The notes below the pieces were generated by a model. That model made no database searches and had not been told where the DNA came from. It worked only from the letters and a program-made list of their open reading frames with translations. The position numbers were made by a program, and so were the translations under genes. 64,000 nt of DNA from Nematocida parisii ERTm1 (Eukaryota > Microsporidia): the NCBI RefSeq assembly GCF_000250985.1, contig NW_013524649.1:452065-516064 (forward strand). Direction: 5' to 3'. Positions 26,973 through 36,559 of this stretch are shown one piece after another. Each line of letters starts with the position of its first letter. The stretch's first letter is position 1.

Positions 26973-27085
26973 TTTTATTTGTAAAACTTAGAAGTATTTA
27001 TAGAAATTTAGAGTAGATTGTGAAATATAATATTTACAGCGGCATTCAAAATATTTCTTAATTGAATCAAACATTTATTTCTTAC

Positions 27086-27198
27086 AGGTATCTGTATATC
27101 CCACTGCTGATTGTAACGGAAAAGTATGTATACCTTTCTGGTGTGCTATGGATTTATTAAGACGCATAGAGTCAGCCTTGCTGTAGAAACAGATACCT
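27086..27198. ncRNA. Candidate structured RNA (113 nt, strand unknown)
   Basis: In a 321-bp gap, AGGTATCTGT at 27086-27095 pairs perfectly with ACAGATACCT at 27189-27198. Inside this closing stem, GCTGA (27106-27110) can pair with TCAGC (27172-27176), and CTATG/CATAG form a small hairpin. GC content is clearly above the flanks and no frame is open across it. It matches no RNA family I know. Confidence 0.28.
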
Positions 27199-27293
27199 AT
27201 GCAATATTTTGATAGTTTAGAAACTGCTAGGAAATTGCTTTACCTGGCGGTTTTTAAATTAGCACCGTATGACTTAATTAATTCTGGCCTGGT

Positions 27294-29405
27294 TTATTCT
27301 GGATGGATTCCTATGTCCATCTTTTCATAGAACTCTTCATATGTCTTGCATGAAAGAACCTTTTCACTAAATTTATATAGGTCTATGTGCTTCATGTCAA
27401 CATTACTAACTAATTGGAGCGCATACCCCTTCAAAGTGTTTAGTAAGTCTTTTCTGGGCATATCTTTAAACTTGAGCGGATCAACTGGCCCTTCAACTGA
27501 TGCATTCTTTCTTCCCAGTTTTATATATGACTCAGCAATTAGGTTAAGATTCTCTTCATACTTCTTTGGAATTGCCAGCTGTATTTCCTTGTTAGAAAGC
27601 TGGACAATAAATCCCATATATCCTGTTTTTATGCCTGCCAAGGAGCACCATGCTTTTCTAAGAGCAGGCAGAGGAATGCTTCGCGTAGTTGATGGAACGC
27701 CTTTTATTCGGTAGAAGTAGAAAATGTTATTTACCACTTCTGGTTTTTTTTGCGATTTGTTCGATTTGGCTGTTTCTTTTTTCGGCTTATTATAGAATGC
27801 TTCGCTCTTGCTAATGACTGCTGCTTCTTTCTCTTTCTCATCTGCTTTCAGTAGAAGAAGTTCTTCTTCTGGCTCACTTTCCATATGTGCGTCCTCACTT
27901 GAGTTCATGCTTGTGAACTTGTGCGCAGATAAAAGTGCTTTTTGTGCAAAGTCTTCTTCTTTTTTAGTGCTCGCCTGCTCTCTGCTTGATTCTTTAGATG
28001 GTGCCTCCAATAGAATGTTGGCACGAGATTGGTCCGATACATTTTCTAAGTTGGAAGAAGTGTCTGTGACACTATTCGCATACGTTATGCTCATCTTTTC
28101 AATCTCGCCTTTCAGTGCTCTAACTGTGTTTCTAAGCTCATTCATCTGCAATGAGCTTATTCCCGGAGAGTCTTTTGTTTTTGTTTTGCTGCAGGCAAGC
28201 ATTCTGTTGAGGTCTGCTATTTCTTTTGCTTTTTCCTCAACCTCGCTTGTTTTTTTGGCTATTAGAGCATCTTTCTCCTTGAGTGTTGATTCGGTTTTGA
28301 TCGATTTTTGTATCCACCGGCACTCTTGCTCCTGCATGGCCTTAGTCTTTTTATCTAGACTCGTTTGAACTGCCAGCAGCTGGCTCTCTAGCGCTTCTAC
28401 CTTACTGCTCATCCGATGATCTACTTCAGACTCTGCGGTTATTCTGGCCAGCTCACTTTGGAATATGCTTGTTTGCTCTTTTATTGTCTTGTTTAAAGCC
28501 TGCATCTTCTCTTTGTATAAAGCTACCGTCTTTGAGTGGGCTGTTGCCACTTCTCTTCTTATTTGATCTGTAATCAGCTTAATCATTTGAGCCTGTAGAT
28601 TTTGCATGCTTTCTTGATAGTTCTCCTCTCCGCACTGGCCCTCTTTGGCTGCACACATTTCTCCAAATGAACTGTCTGCTTTTTCTTCAGAAATTTTACT
28701 TTCACCAAGTATACCCTGCATACTCTCTTGCATTAATGTCTGATTTATCGCCATTTGTTTTAGAAGCGGGTCCATCGTTTCCAATAAACCATCTTCTGAT
28801 TCATCTACACACGATATTCCACCCAATGCAGATGGACTTGCTTTTTCATTTATTTTTCTTCTTTTCAAAACAGTATCTACTGCATGGGCTTCATATATGC
28901 CAATAGGACTTTCTACAAATTCTTCCTTTGATCTATCAATCTCGTCAGTACTTCTTTCTTTGCCCTCAGATAGTAATAGCTCTCTTTCTAATATACCAGC
29001 CCCTCCCAGATGGTTACTGTACATATTTCCTAATCTTTCTCCATATTTGAATGCTGGTATACCGTACATACTTTCCTGACTTTCTTCTGCTGAGAATATA
29101 TCTGATGTGAATGGATTTTCTTTTTTCTCTCTGCTCTTTCCTTTCTTCTCTGTCTCTCCACTGGCCTCTGACATCTCTTTAGATTTTTCTTGTCTAAATT
29201 TTTCTTTATGTCTTTGACTATGCTGGCATTCTTCCTTGAGGCTTAGCAGACTGTTGCCCTCGCTTGACTCGCAAATGCACTGAGAATAATTGCTGAACAC
29301 TATTGGATCTTTGTTTTTTTCACAATTTACTCGCTGCCCTGCTATTACATCCAATGACTTCTCATTTATTCGGTTCGTTTCTGCCTTTATATCTTCTAAA
29401 AACAT
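27294..29405 (-). CDS. Large coiled-coil protein with C-terminal globular domain, unknown
   Basis: A 703-aa, ATG-started product. The first 270 residues are charged and S/E-rich, with KRRK-type basic clusters. A long coiled coil runs from about 270 to 450 (KVEALESQLLAVQTSLDKKT and similar heptads), then another E/S-rich linker. The last 140 residues look globular, starting VVNNIFYFYRIKGVPSTTRS and including GYMGFIVQLSNKEIQLAIPK. That block faintly resembles a domain seen at the end of Gag-like proteins of some fungal retroelements, but no zinc knuckle or polymerase is nearby. A structural role is equally possible. Confidence 0.65.
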   Translation of the reverse strand: MFLEDIKAETNRINEKSLDVIAGQRVNCEKNKDPIVFSNYSQCICESSEGNSLLSLKEECQHSQRHKEKFRQEKSKEMSEASGETEKKGKSREKKENPFTSDIFSAEESQESMYGIPAFKYGERLGNMYSNHLGGAGILERELLLSEGKERSTDEIDRSKEEFVESPIGIYEAHAVDTVLKRRKINEKASPSALGGISCVDESEDGLLETMDPLLKQMAINQTLMQESMQGILGESKISEEKADSSFGEMCAAKEGQCGEENYQESMQNLQAQMIKLITDQIRREVATAHSKTVALYKEKMQALNKTIKEQTSIFQSELARITAESEVDHRMSSKVEALESQLLAVQTSLDKKTKAMQEQECRWIQKSIKTESTLKEKDALIAKKTSEVEEKAKEIADLNRMLACSKTKTKDSPGISSLQMNELRNTVRALKGEIEKMSITYANSVTDTSSNLENVSDQSRANILLEAPSKESSREQASTKKEEDFAQKALLSAHKFTSMNSSEDAHMESEPEEELLLLKADEKEKEAAVISKSEAFYNKPKKETAKSNKSQKKPEVVNNIFYFYRIKGVPSTTRSIPLPALRKAWCSLAGIKTGYMGFIVQLSNKEIQLAIPKKYEENLNLIAESYIKLGRKNASVEGPVDPLKFKDMPRKDLLNTLKGYALQLVSNVDMKHIDLYKFSEKVLSCKTYEEFYEKMDIGIHPE

Positions 29406-30020
29406 TTTCTTTAGTTAGTTAGAAATAATTTTGACTTAAATATTTTGAATACTGCCCGAAACATGTCAAAATCAAGCAAATCTTATGAAATAATTAAATA
29501 AATCCATAAAATGTATAATTAGTCTATTAAATGAATAATTAATCTAGTAAAATGTCTAAATTCGCTTTATTTAATTTCGGGTTTTTATGCTTTATTTAAC
29601 TTTATAAAATATTTATATTGCTACTGGTTATGTTTGTATTATATTAAAACTACTTCTATGCATATGACCTTTATGAGTATATTCAAATATTATTTATAGG
29701 CTAATCATAGTGTATATGCGCAATTTCGGGGTATTTCTTGTTATACTCATGCCTGCTGCTAATGATATTCTGTTATTTTCCAATGTTAACAGTTTTTGTA
29801 GCATTTTAAGTATATTTGGATTGGTTTGTAATTATATGTGGGATTGCAATGAATAGATGTAGCACTATACGAGGTTTATATTGTTAGTAATTCTCAGTGG
29901 ATCTGAAATTCAGAAAAGAAAGTTGCCAATTCACTTTTTACCAATAAGATAGAAATGAATAATAATTGGTTTCTTTATGAGAGGCTGTTATAGATGCGGC
30001 ACAACTTGATTTTTGAATAA
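29406..30020. other. Intergenic region
   Basis: About 615 bp of AT-rich sequence between divergently transcribed genes, with one TTTCGGGTTTTT and one TTTCGGGGTA string. No gene or RNA structure was recognised. Confidence 0.55.
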
Positions 30021-30938
30021 ATGCAGAAAGAATCAGAGATAAGCACACAAAGTGACGAAGAATTCTCTCCAAAGCTACTTCTGACTCCTAAATTAAATGC
30101 ATCAACTGATGAGGAGTATCTTAAAGCAATCCTTCTGTCTAGGCTTATTCGGGAAATATTCTGTGCCTCTGGGCTAAGCAAGATAAAGATGCCTGCAGAG
30201 AACAAGCACCCATTTAAGCCACACATTCAGGTGCGCACTGTGAGAATTCGAACAAAGTCCCATGAGAAGATAGGGGCCTGGGCTGTTCATAACACAGAAA
30301 AGCCAGTGAACCATTGGGCGCTTGTCTTACACGGCAACTCCACTAATAGAAACACTTTTTCGCAGGTATACAACATCGAATCCCTTATAGAAGATGGTAT
30401 TGGTGCGCTTATAATAGATTACAGAGGGTTTGGTGATTCTGAGGGATCACCTAGCAAAAGTGCATTTATTGAAGATGTCTCTGCAAGTATAAAATACTTT
30501 AAAAAGAAAGGAATCTTTTCCATCTCCATAATAGCATACTCCTTGGGAACAGCTATTGCTCTTGAATATCTGGTTCAGTACGCACAGAAAAAAAGCTCTG
30601 TGGTTATTAATAGGCTGGTTTTAGTGAGCCCGTTTAGCTCTACCATATCCCTGCTTAGAGAGTATACGCTTTGGAATATTATTGAGTCTGTCATTCCCAA
30701 AAGTAAAAGCTATGCACTGCATGGCCTTGGGTACAACTCTTTGGAAAACATTAAGAAAATTGATATTGAAACACTTATTATACACGGCGGCGCAGACTGG
30801 CTCATCCCATACACGCACGGCGAAAGACTGGCCAGGAGTGGAAAGGCCACTTTTTTGAAGATAGAAGATGAAACACACAGCACAATATTCAAAAATTCTG
30901 TTACATGGAAAACAATCGCTCGCTTTATTAGGATGTAA
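30021..30938 (+). CDS. Alpha/beta hydrolase, ABHD12/13-like
   Basis: A 305-aa serine hydrolase. The core begins at about residue 93 with HWALVLHGNSTNR (oxyanion loop), followed by IDYRGFGDSEGSPSK. The nucleophile elbow is AYSLGTA (G replaced by A before Y). The acid is the D in GGADWLIPY and the histidine is in ETHST. This layout (DYRG.G.S.G.P, then Y.D...) is that of ABHD12/13/17-type lipid hydrolases, usually membrane-associated lysophospholipases or depalmitoylases. No clear signal peptide or membrane helix is visible, unlike ABHD12. The substrate is unknown. Confidence 0.8.
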   Translation: MQKESEISTQSDEEFSPKLLLTPKLNASTDEEYLKAILLSRLIREIFCASGLSKIKMPAENKHPFKPHIQVRTVRIRTKSHEKIGAWAVHNTEKPVNHWALVLHGNSTNRNTFSQVYNIESLIEDGIGALIIDYRGFGDSEGSPSKSAFIEDVSASIKYFKKKGIFSISIIAYSLGTAIALEYLVQYAQKKSSVVINRLVLVSPFSSTISLLREYTLWNIIESVIPKSKSYALHGLGYNSLENIKKIDIETLIIHGGADWLIPYTHGERLARSGKATFLKIEDETHSTIFKNSVTWKTIARFIRM

Positions 30939-31366
30939 CATGCACTTTGTATGGAATTCCTCTGCCTTGGATAATAAATGCATAATATATATGCTGGCAA
31001 AAAATAAACGAGAATTCATTGTCTGTTTAATAAATACTACCTCTATACGGACCTAGTTTGAAATTAACTGAAATTTTATATTGAATTGATTCTATGCCAA
31101 GAGTAAATGATTAGGAGGAAGCAGCGCGTATATTATAATTACAGAACTTTATCTGAAAATGCTGCTTTTTCTTAAATACTTCTGTGTTTTAAAACTAAGT
31201 GTGGTTTATTTTTATATACCTAGTGCATTATACTGCGTGCTCAGCATTCCATACTTCTTTATCTTCTAGCTTTATAGATTAAACCATCTCTGATTATATA
31301 TTAAAATATCTGTAAATTGTATAGTCATTCCTACGCCCGATATAGTTTTGTGCTTTGCATGGCGCG
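30939..31366. other. Intergenic region
   Basis: About 430 bp between convergent genes. Short frames here overlap the hydrolase 3' end on the other strand and are unlikely to be real. A CCCGATATA string lies near 31337. Confidence 0.55.
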
Positions 31367-32557
31367 CTAGAACTGCCATATAGACTTTTGTTTTGGGTCA
31401 AAAGTTTCTAGTATAATCTGCTCATTGTCTTTTTCTGTTATTCCAATCCCATTTAAAGTATTGTGCTTTCTTTTAAGAAGCGGCCACATGTGCTTATCCA
31501 CGTGCGATGCAATCAGATAGTATATTTTAACTGTCTGTGTCTGCCCTATTCTATATATTCTGTCCTCTGCCTGATGCAAATCACCAGGCGTCCATGGTAG
31601 CTCTGCAAATATCACCATAGTCGCGCATACAAGAGTCAGTCCAGTGGAGCACGCCTTTAAACTCAGCACAGCCACGTCAATATCAGGACAGTTCCTGAAT
31701 TTATCACACAAGATTTCTCTTTTCTGCCTGGCAGTTGACCCATCTATTTTTATAGCCCGGTCTTTAAATTCCATGTAAAGAGCATTTAGCGTGTCTTTAT
31801 GATGCGCAAATATAATTATCTTTTCTTTTGTTTTGTTCCTTGCCTGCTTTATAAAACATAAAATATCTGGCAGCTTTTCCTTCGCGGCTTTATTATATTC
31901 TAGAAGTAGCTCATTTTGAAGTGTTTTTGTGTTGATCGGCACATTTGAGCGCATCTCTTTTTTAACCAAGTCGCTTATAAAGGTCACGTGTATTCTTCTT
32001 TTTTTGCCAAGCTGCAGACAGTCTTGTTTGACCCTTCGTATGAGCACAAGCTCATTTACTGCTATTTTTAGTTCGTCCAGATTTTTACTGCCTCTGTACT
32101 TTATAAGATGCTTAAACTTTGGATTGGCTGCTTGGTAGTGATTGTCACTTATCTTGCAGTATCTCTCGTGGTAATCTTTGTATGAAAATAAGGTTGGATG
32201 TATAATGCTTATTTGTGTATACAGCTCATACGTATTGGAAAGGGCTGGTGTTCCAGATAAAAGGATGACACTTCTCAATTTTGTTAGAAATGGAACCAGT
32301 GCTTGCGCCCGCTTGCTCTCATTGTTTTTCAATGACTGCGACTCATCTGCAATCCCCATAAAAAAGTCTCCTGGCATTATCTCGTCTATGTATGTGCTTG
32401 CCCCATTATAACTAGTTATTAAAGCAACTATTCCAGAAGTATTTGATTTTTGTGCATACCTCCACTCTTTTACATCATAGCACACTTCTGTTATGTACTT
32501 CTTTACCTCGCCCACCCACATGGGCACATTTGATGATGGTGCCACAATAAAAAGACC
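31367..32557 (-). CDS. SMARCAL1-like SNF2 helicase, C-terminal part
   Basis: Continuation of the SNF2 protein that starts at 33114. It contains VAPSSNVPMWVGEV (motif Ia region), the DExH-like IADESQSLKN (motif II), LLSGTPA (motif III), and the second RecA domain with KIIIFAHHKDTL, KIDGSTARQKRE, VAVLSLKACSTGLTL (motif V) and AEDRIYRIGQTQTV (motif VI). The compact SNF2 core with a DESQ/DESH box and no long insertions is typical of SMARCAL1/HARP annealing helicases, which rewind RPA-coated DNA at stalled forks. It begins in an A7 run of the coding strand (32558-32564); one more base there would restore the frame. Confidence 0.8.
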   Translation of the reverse strand, partial: GLFIVAPSSNVPMWVGEVKKYITEVCYDVKEWRYAQKSNTSGIVALITSYNGASTYIDEIMPGDFFMGIADESQSLKNNESKRAQALVPFLTKLRSVILLSGTPALSNTYELYTQISIIHPTLFSYKDYHERYCKISDNHYQAANPKFKHLIKYRGSKNLDELKIAVNELVLIRRVKQDCLQLGKKRRIHVTFISDLVKKEMRSNVPINTKTLQNELLLEYNKAAKEKLPDILCFIKQARNKTKEKIIIFAHHKDTLNALYMEFKDRAIKIDGSTARQKREILCDKFRNCPDIDVAVLSLKACSTGLTLVCATMVIFAELPWTPGDLHQAEDRIYRIGQTQTVKIYYLIASHVDKHMWPLLKRKHNTLNGIGITEKDNEQIILETFDPKQKSIWQF

Positions 32558-33114
32558 TTTTTTTGTTTCATTTGAGTGCTCTTCAAATATGTCTTTGCTA
32601 TAGAAATGGCCTGCAGGGTTTTCCCCAGGCCCATCTCATCTGCTATCAATAATCTATAGTTCCTTTCGCACGCAACCTGCACACCCTCTATCTGATGCGG
32701 CTGTAATTGAATAACACAGCCCCCATCCAGGCTCTCAAGCCGTGATACAATATTTACAGCAGGCGCCTGCGTTTGCTTTTTTATATAGCTATCAGCAAGA
32801 GCCTTTATAAGCGTGTATGGCGGCCCCTCTACTTTTTTTTTCATTGAAAGACAGTTGCTAATCAATCCAGCATACACCGAAATATGGAATCTCCACGCAT
32901 TACTGCTTAAATTGTAGTTAGATCCTGGCTTATCGCACAAATATGCAGATATCTCCTTTGTGCTCGGTGATATTTGCAGCTCTGTCTCATTTATAAGAGC
33001 AAGCTTAAATGTGTTATCCTGTGCTAGATTTGCTGGCTTTATTGGTACTTTATTATTTAGCAGTTTCATTGCCCTCTCCTCCACGTGCATAAAAATAAAA
33101 CCGGATTCAAACAT
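32503..33114 (-). CDS. SMARCAL1-like SNF2 helicase, N-terminal part, frameshifted
   Basis: A 203-aa frame whose first 185 residues are genuine. Residues 138-170 (LQPHQIEGVQVACERNYRLL, then ADEMGLGKTLQAI) are the Q-motif and Walker A of SNF2 ATPases (MGLGKT 161-166). Residues 60-120 could correspond to a HARP-like wing. After an A7 run the frame goes wrong (WHHHQMCPCGWAR). Both parts together make about 580 aa, against 954 in human SMARCAL1. Only 3 bp separate the start from the stop of a small in-frame upstream frame. Confidence 0.75.
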   Translation of the reverse strand: MFESGFIFMHVEERAMKLLNNKVPIKPANLAQDNTFKLALINETELQISPSTKEISAYLCDKPGSNYNLSSNAWRFHISVYAGLISNCLSMKKKVEGPPYTLIKALADSYIKKQTQAPAVNIVSRLESLDGGCVIQLQPHQIEGVQVACERNYRLLIADEMGLGKTLQAISIAKTYLKSTQMKQKKVFLLWHHHQMCPCGWAR

Positions 33115-33117
33115 ATT

Positions 33118-33204
33118 TTATTTCTTTCTTTTGGCACTTATTTTATTAATCCTTGCTCGGTGTTTGAGCTTATTCACTCCTTTACTGCCTAGAAATTGCT
33201 GCAT
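33118..33204 (-). CDS. 28-codon basic upstream ORF
   Basis: An ATG-started frame of 28 codons, rich in K and R (ending KISAKRKK), stops one codon before the SMARCAL1-like ATG, in the same frame (TAA, AAT, ATG). It may be a regulatory upstream ORF, a short basic protein, or an N-terminal extension cut off by a nonsense change. The spacing and basic character are what make it notable. Confidence 0.25.
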   Translation of the reverse strand: MQQFLGSKGVNKLKHRARINKISAKRKK

Positions 33205-33476
33205 GACTTAATCATAAATTATTACATATCATATTAGAAATATTTTATATACCCTGAAACTTACTGTATATACTAATTACATGATTAATATATACTTGGT
33301 AGAATATGGCTTGACAGCTAGTGGAAATAATCTGAAAACGCGTTTGCTCTGAAACTGTATAGAAAACAACCTGAAATCTTTTATTTTACACTTTTGGCTA
33401 GCAAAGCTTATTAAACACAGCTTCTGCTATGCACGGAACACAGAATAGACTCGGATATACTTGGAAAAAAGAATAT

Positions 33477-36035
33477 TCATGCATCTACCAGTACAATTTC
33501 TGTACCCTTCGATAGTATGCTAGATTTAACTCTTTCAGACGCCCTGCAAAGAAAATTGCCAATCCTCTCTAGAATATTCACTATCCATGGAAAAGCATAC
33601 GGAAGTAAAACAATACAGAGCCGGCTCCATATTGATATTTTGCTCATTGTTCCTTCAAATAAAAAGATGTCTATCAGTGTATAAAGAATAAACATGCACG
33701 CGCCTTCTACTAACATAAATACTAAAGAGTAATCATTTCTAAATATCAAATCCAAGCTAAGTGTATATGATATAAACCAAATCTGGAAGGGCGCATTTAC
33801 CCAATCCGCAAGCTTGGCATATTTATAGCCTAAAAGAGAAATTATAGACTCTTTTAGAGATATACCAAATACCACCACTATAAATGGAATAACTCCTATT
33901 ACACAGCCTTTTTTTACTGATTGGTATATCTTTCTAATAATAAGAAACTTTCTTTCTCTATATGTCAAACACAGCATTCCTCCTGCTATGCACAATATAC
34001 CCAAAACCAATTTTGTAGTATAGAATATCTGATTCAAAATATCTACGTGCATTATTTTTGCTCGCATGCATTCTATGTATAAAACAGTGTGGTATAACAG
34101 AAATGCGGTGATACCAGTTATTATAGAGCATACACCAAATAATATTATAGAAAATAATATTACTCTAACAACTGCAAAAGACGGTACATAGAAAATAGAA
34201 TATGCTGGGTTGTACAAAAGCTCTGCTCTGGTAGCATTGACTATACTTTCAGTCCATTTATGCTCGTCTGCTTCTAGTCCAGTAAACCTTTCCATAGTAA
34301 TTCTCTTTTTCTTTCCATTTTCATCAAAATATAACTCTTTTTCTTCTTTGGTTATTTTAAGCATTCTTCTTTTAACTATTTCTTCATTCGTATACGATAC
34401 GTCATTTCGGGCAGGCAGATAGCATAGTTTAGAAAGATTTACCGAATTATTTGGAAGATCTCCATTGAACAGCAATGATTCTACTTTCATGCATCTGCTA
34501 ACTCTACGCGAAATACTGCTTAAAATACTTTTAACATACGAAAAGTAACTTTGTAATGGCCCGCTGTAGAATATTTCTATAATTGGTAGATAAAAATAAA
34601 GATATGCCATATTCTCTAGGCAGAATATTTGGCTGCATGGTATTTTCCTGAAATGATTATGTAACAGAATACCATCTAAAAAGAGAATTTGACTACACAG
34701 CACTATGCAGGCACATATAAATAGAATATAGGCAATTGTATAGCTTTGGAAGGTTGTAAATATTCGATCCTTTATAACTCTATTCACAGAAACACTTATT
34801 GGGCAAATCCATCCAAACAGGCCTGGTCTAATTATATGAGAAAAATAACGGGCATATACTGACTGAAAGACAAAGAGCCATATATTCCCAAGTATAACAA
34901 ACAAGAACCCAGTAAACTCTGATGCACTCTGTGTTATTGCCTCTGCCATTTGCTTATTGGATACTTCAGATATCTGTGGGATTATGCCATATATGCTATG
35001 TTTTATAAAATCTTGAAGGGCGTTCATTTTTATACTCGTATATAAAATGCGCAGCATTACTTCAACTACATGGAAAATAAAATAAGGCAATGCTCCATAT
35101 CTTGCTAGTAAAATAATCAGTAGCTTGCAATACACTCCACATATATTCATATATCTACTTCCCCTCTTTATACCCAGCCGATTCTGCAGACATATGGCTA
35201 AAAAAATAACAGTATACACAAACCAAAGAAGAGTGGCTGCCGGTATAAGAGCCTTGCTTATCCATGCATCTCCTTGATACTCTGTTGTAGGGCTCAGAAT
35301 ATAAGATAACCAAGAAACTAGACCAAGTGATATAAACAGCACTATATAATCTACTGTGGTAGGAACAATTTCTAAACTGCCCTCTAGATCATCTTCAAAT
35401 ATAATTATACTGAATATCCTCTGTATGTCATTTTCTGCATGTGCTCTAGCAAGCCCTGCTCTGTGTATTCTTGTGCTATTTGAGTGTATTTCTGAGTACA
35501 TCGTGTTATACTCTGTTATAACATTCAACTTGGTCAGAGTATCAATAATAGTGTATGTATTCTGCTTCCGAATGTTGCTTATGTTTTTTTGCGCTATAAG
35601 CCTGGGAATTGACATAAAAGCCGGCAGCATGGAAAAAGAAAACAATCTATAAATTGGATCAAGTACAGCTCCTGTAAAAAGGGCAAACCCCTTCTCTATT
35701 TTCTCAAATATCTTGTTTTTCACTTCTTGTCCAAATAATAGCATACTCTGAATTTTGCTGTATATATATATAACTGTATACACCGGATATGTATTTGGTT
35801 TAGTAGGCTTGTTTATGTATACTCTCTTTAGCTTCATCTTGTAATTACAGAAGTTGCATATCTGTGTTCGTGTCTTATATATCCACTCAAGAATGCATGC
35901 TGAATGAACATACTTCATGTTTCCTATACACTTACATGGGCTTGCCAGTCTGTTATCAGATGTCTCTGGCTCAGTGCAAATCCTACAGAATATTGTTTTC
36001 TCGCTCATCTGTGTTTCAATATCTTGTGTTTCCAT
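33477..36035 (-). CDS. SSM4: Doa10/MARCH6-like RING-CH E3 ubiquitin ligase
   Basis: A polytopic ER/nuclear membrane ligase for ER-associated degradation. The N-terminal RING-CH (C4HC3) is complete: C17, C20, C34, C36, H44, C47, C60, C63, with the W51 typical of the class. The rest has at least ten hydrophobic segments. A conserved-looking stretch around 225-260 (IIFEDDLEGSLEIV, then a membrane pair) is where MARCH6 has its first helices. Yeast Doa10 is 1319 aa and human MARCH6 910 aa, so 852 aa is near the lower end. Family members of this size with an N-terminal RING-CH and many helices are almost always Doa10/MARCH6. Confidence 0.82.
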   Translation of the reverse strand: METQDIETQMSEKTIFCRICTEPETSDNRLASPCKCIGNMKYVHSACILEWIYKTRTQICNFCNYKMKLKRVYINKPTKPNTYPVYTVIYIYSKIQSMLLFGQEVKNKIFEKIEKGFALFTGAVLDPIYRLFSFSMLPAFMSIPRLIAQKNISNIRKQNTYTIIDTLTKLNVITEYNTMYSEIHSNSTRIHRAGLARAHAENDIQRIFSIIIFEDDLEGSLEIVPTTVDYIVLFISLGLVSWLSYILSPTTEYQGDAWISKALIPAATLLWFVYTVIFLAICLQNRLGIKRGSRYMNICGVYCKLLIILLARYGALPYFIFHVVEVMLRILYTSIKMNALQDFIKHSIYGIIPQISEVSNKQMAEAITQSASEFTGFLFVILGNIWLFVFQSVYARYFSHIIRPGLFGWICPISVSVNRVIKDRIFTTFQSYTIAYILFICACIVLCSQILFLDGILLHNHFRKIPCSQIFCLENMAYLYFYLPIIEIFYSGPLQSYFSYVKSILSSISRRVSRCMKVESLLFNGDLPNNSVNLSKLCYLPARNDVSYTNEEIVKRRMLKITKEEKELYFDENGKKKRITMERFTGLEADEHKWTESIVNATRAELLYNPAYSIFYVPSFAVVRVILFSIILFGVCSIITGITAFLLYHTVLYIECMRAKIMHVDILNQIFYTTKLVLGILCIAGGMLCLTYRERKFLIIRKIYQSVKKGCVIGVIPFIVVVFGISLKESIISLLGYKYAKLADWVNAPFQIWFISYTLSLDLIFRNDYSLVFMLVEGACMFILYTLIDIFLFEGTMSKISIWSRLCIVLLPYAFPWIVNILERIGNFLCRASERVKSSILSKGTEIVLVDA

Positions 36036-36559
36036 TTCTTATCTAATATAAAAATAAAATATTATTTATTCCATTTCCCTATCTTTATGATAAATTACAA
36101 TCCACCACCAAAGTGATTTTTCATATATTCTATAAATATAATTGCTTATACGAACAATAATAGACCTATTAAATTGTATTTAATCCGAAATACTACAACT
36201 ATCTTAATAAAGATCAAATTACTTTGAATAATTTCTGGCTGTCCGGGATGTATTATTCATAAATAAGTATATAGTACTGTCATGTTTTTATATATTGCTA
36301 ATTGTTTGTTTTTGGTTGTTTTTATACGTATTTTTGTATCTAACCAGTAATTTATGTATTTCTACTATTTTTATTTTTTATTGTAGCTCATTCTATCTTA
36401 TATTAATGTATTATTGGTTATTTTGTTCTATTTAGTATACATATAACACTAACTAATAGACAATGTTATACTAAAGAGTATATTATAAGTAAATTAGACT
36501 ATATTTAAAAAATCCCTTTATTATTTAGGACTACTTAAGCTTTTATAGCCTAAACTCCA
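36036..36559. other. AT-rich intergenic region with duplicated flank
   Basis: About 520 bp. The part nearest the first secreted paralogue (about 36410-36559) resembles the sequence downstream of the last paralogue (about 43150-43409). The shared strings include CTAAAGAGTATATTATA (36471 and 43174) and TAGACTATATTTAAA. So the 3' flank was copied with the gene. Nothing else was seen. Confidence 0.65.

Noticed and set aside
30621-31019. Minus-strand frames over the hydrolase 3' end
   Set aside because: Antisense to the conserved hydrolase catalytic region; downstream part is ordinary intergenic sequence.
31119-31167. AAGCAGC/GCTGCTT inverted repeat
   Set aside because: Only 7 bp with a 35-bp loop and no further pairing; treated as chance.
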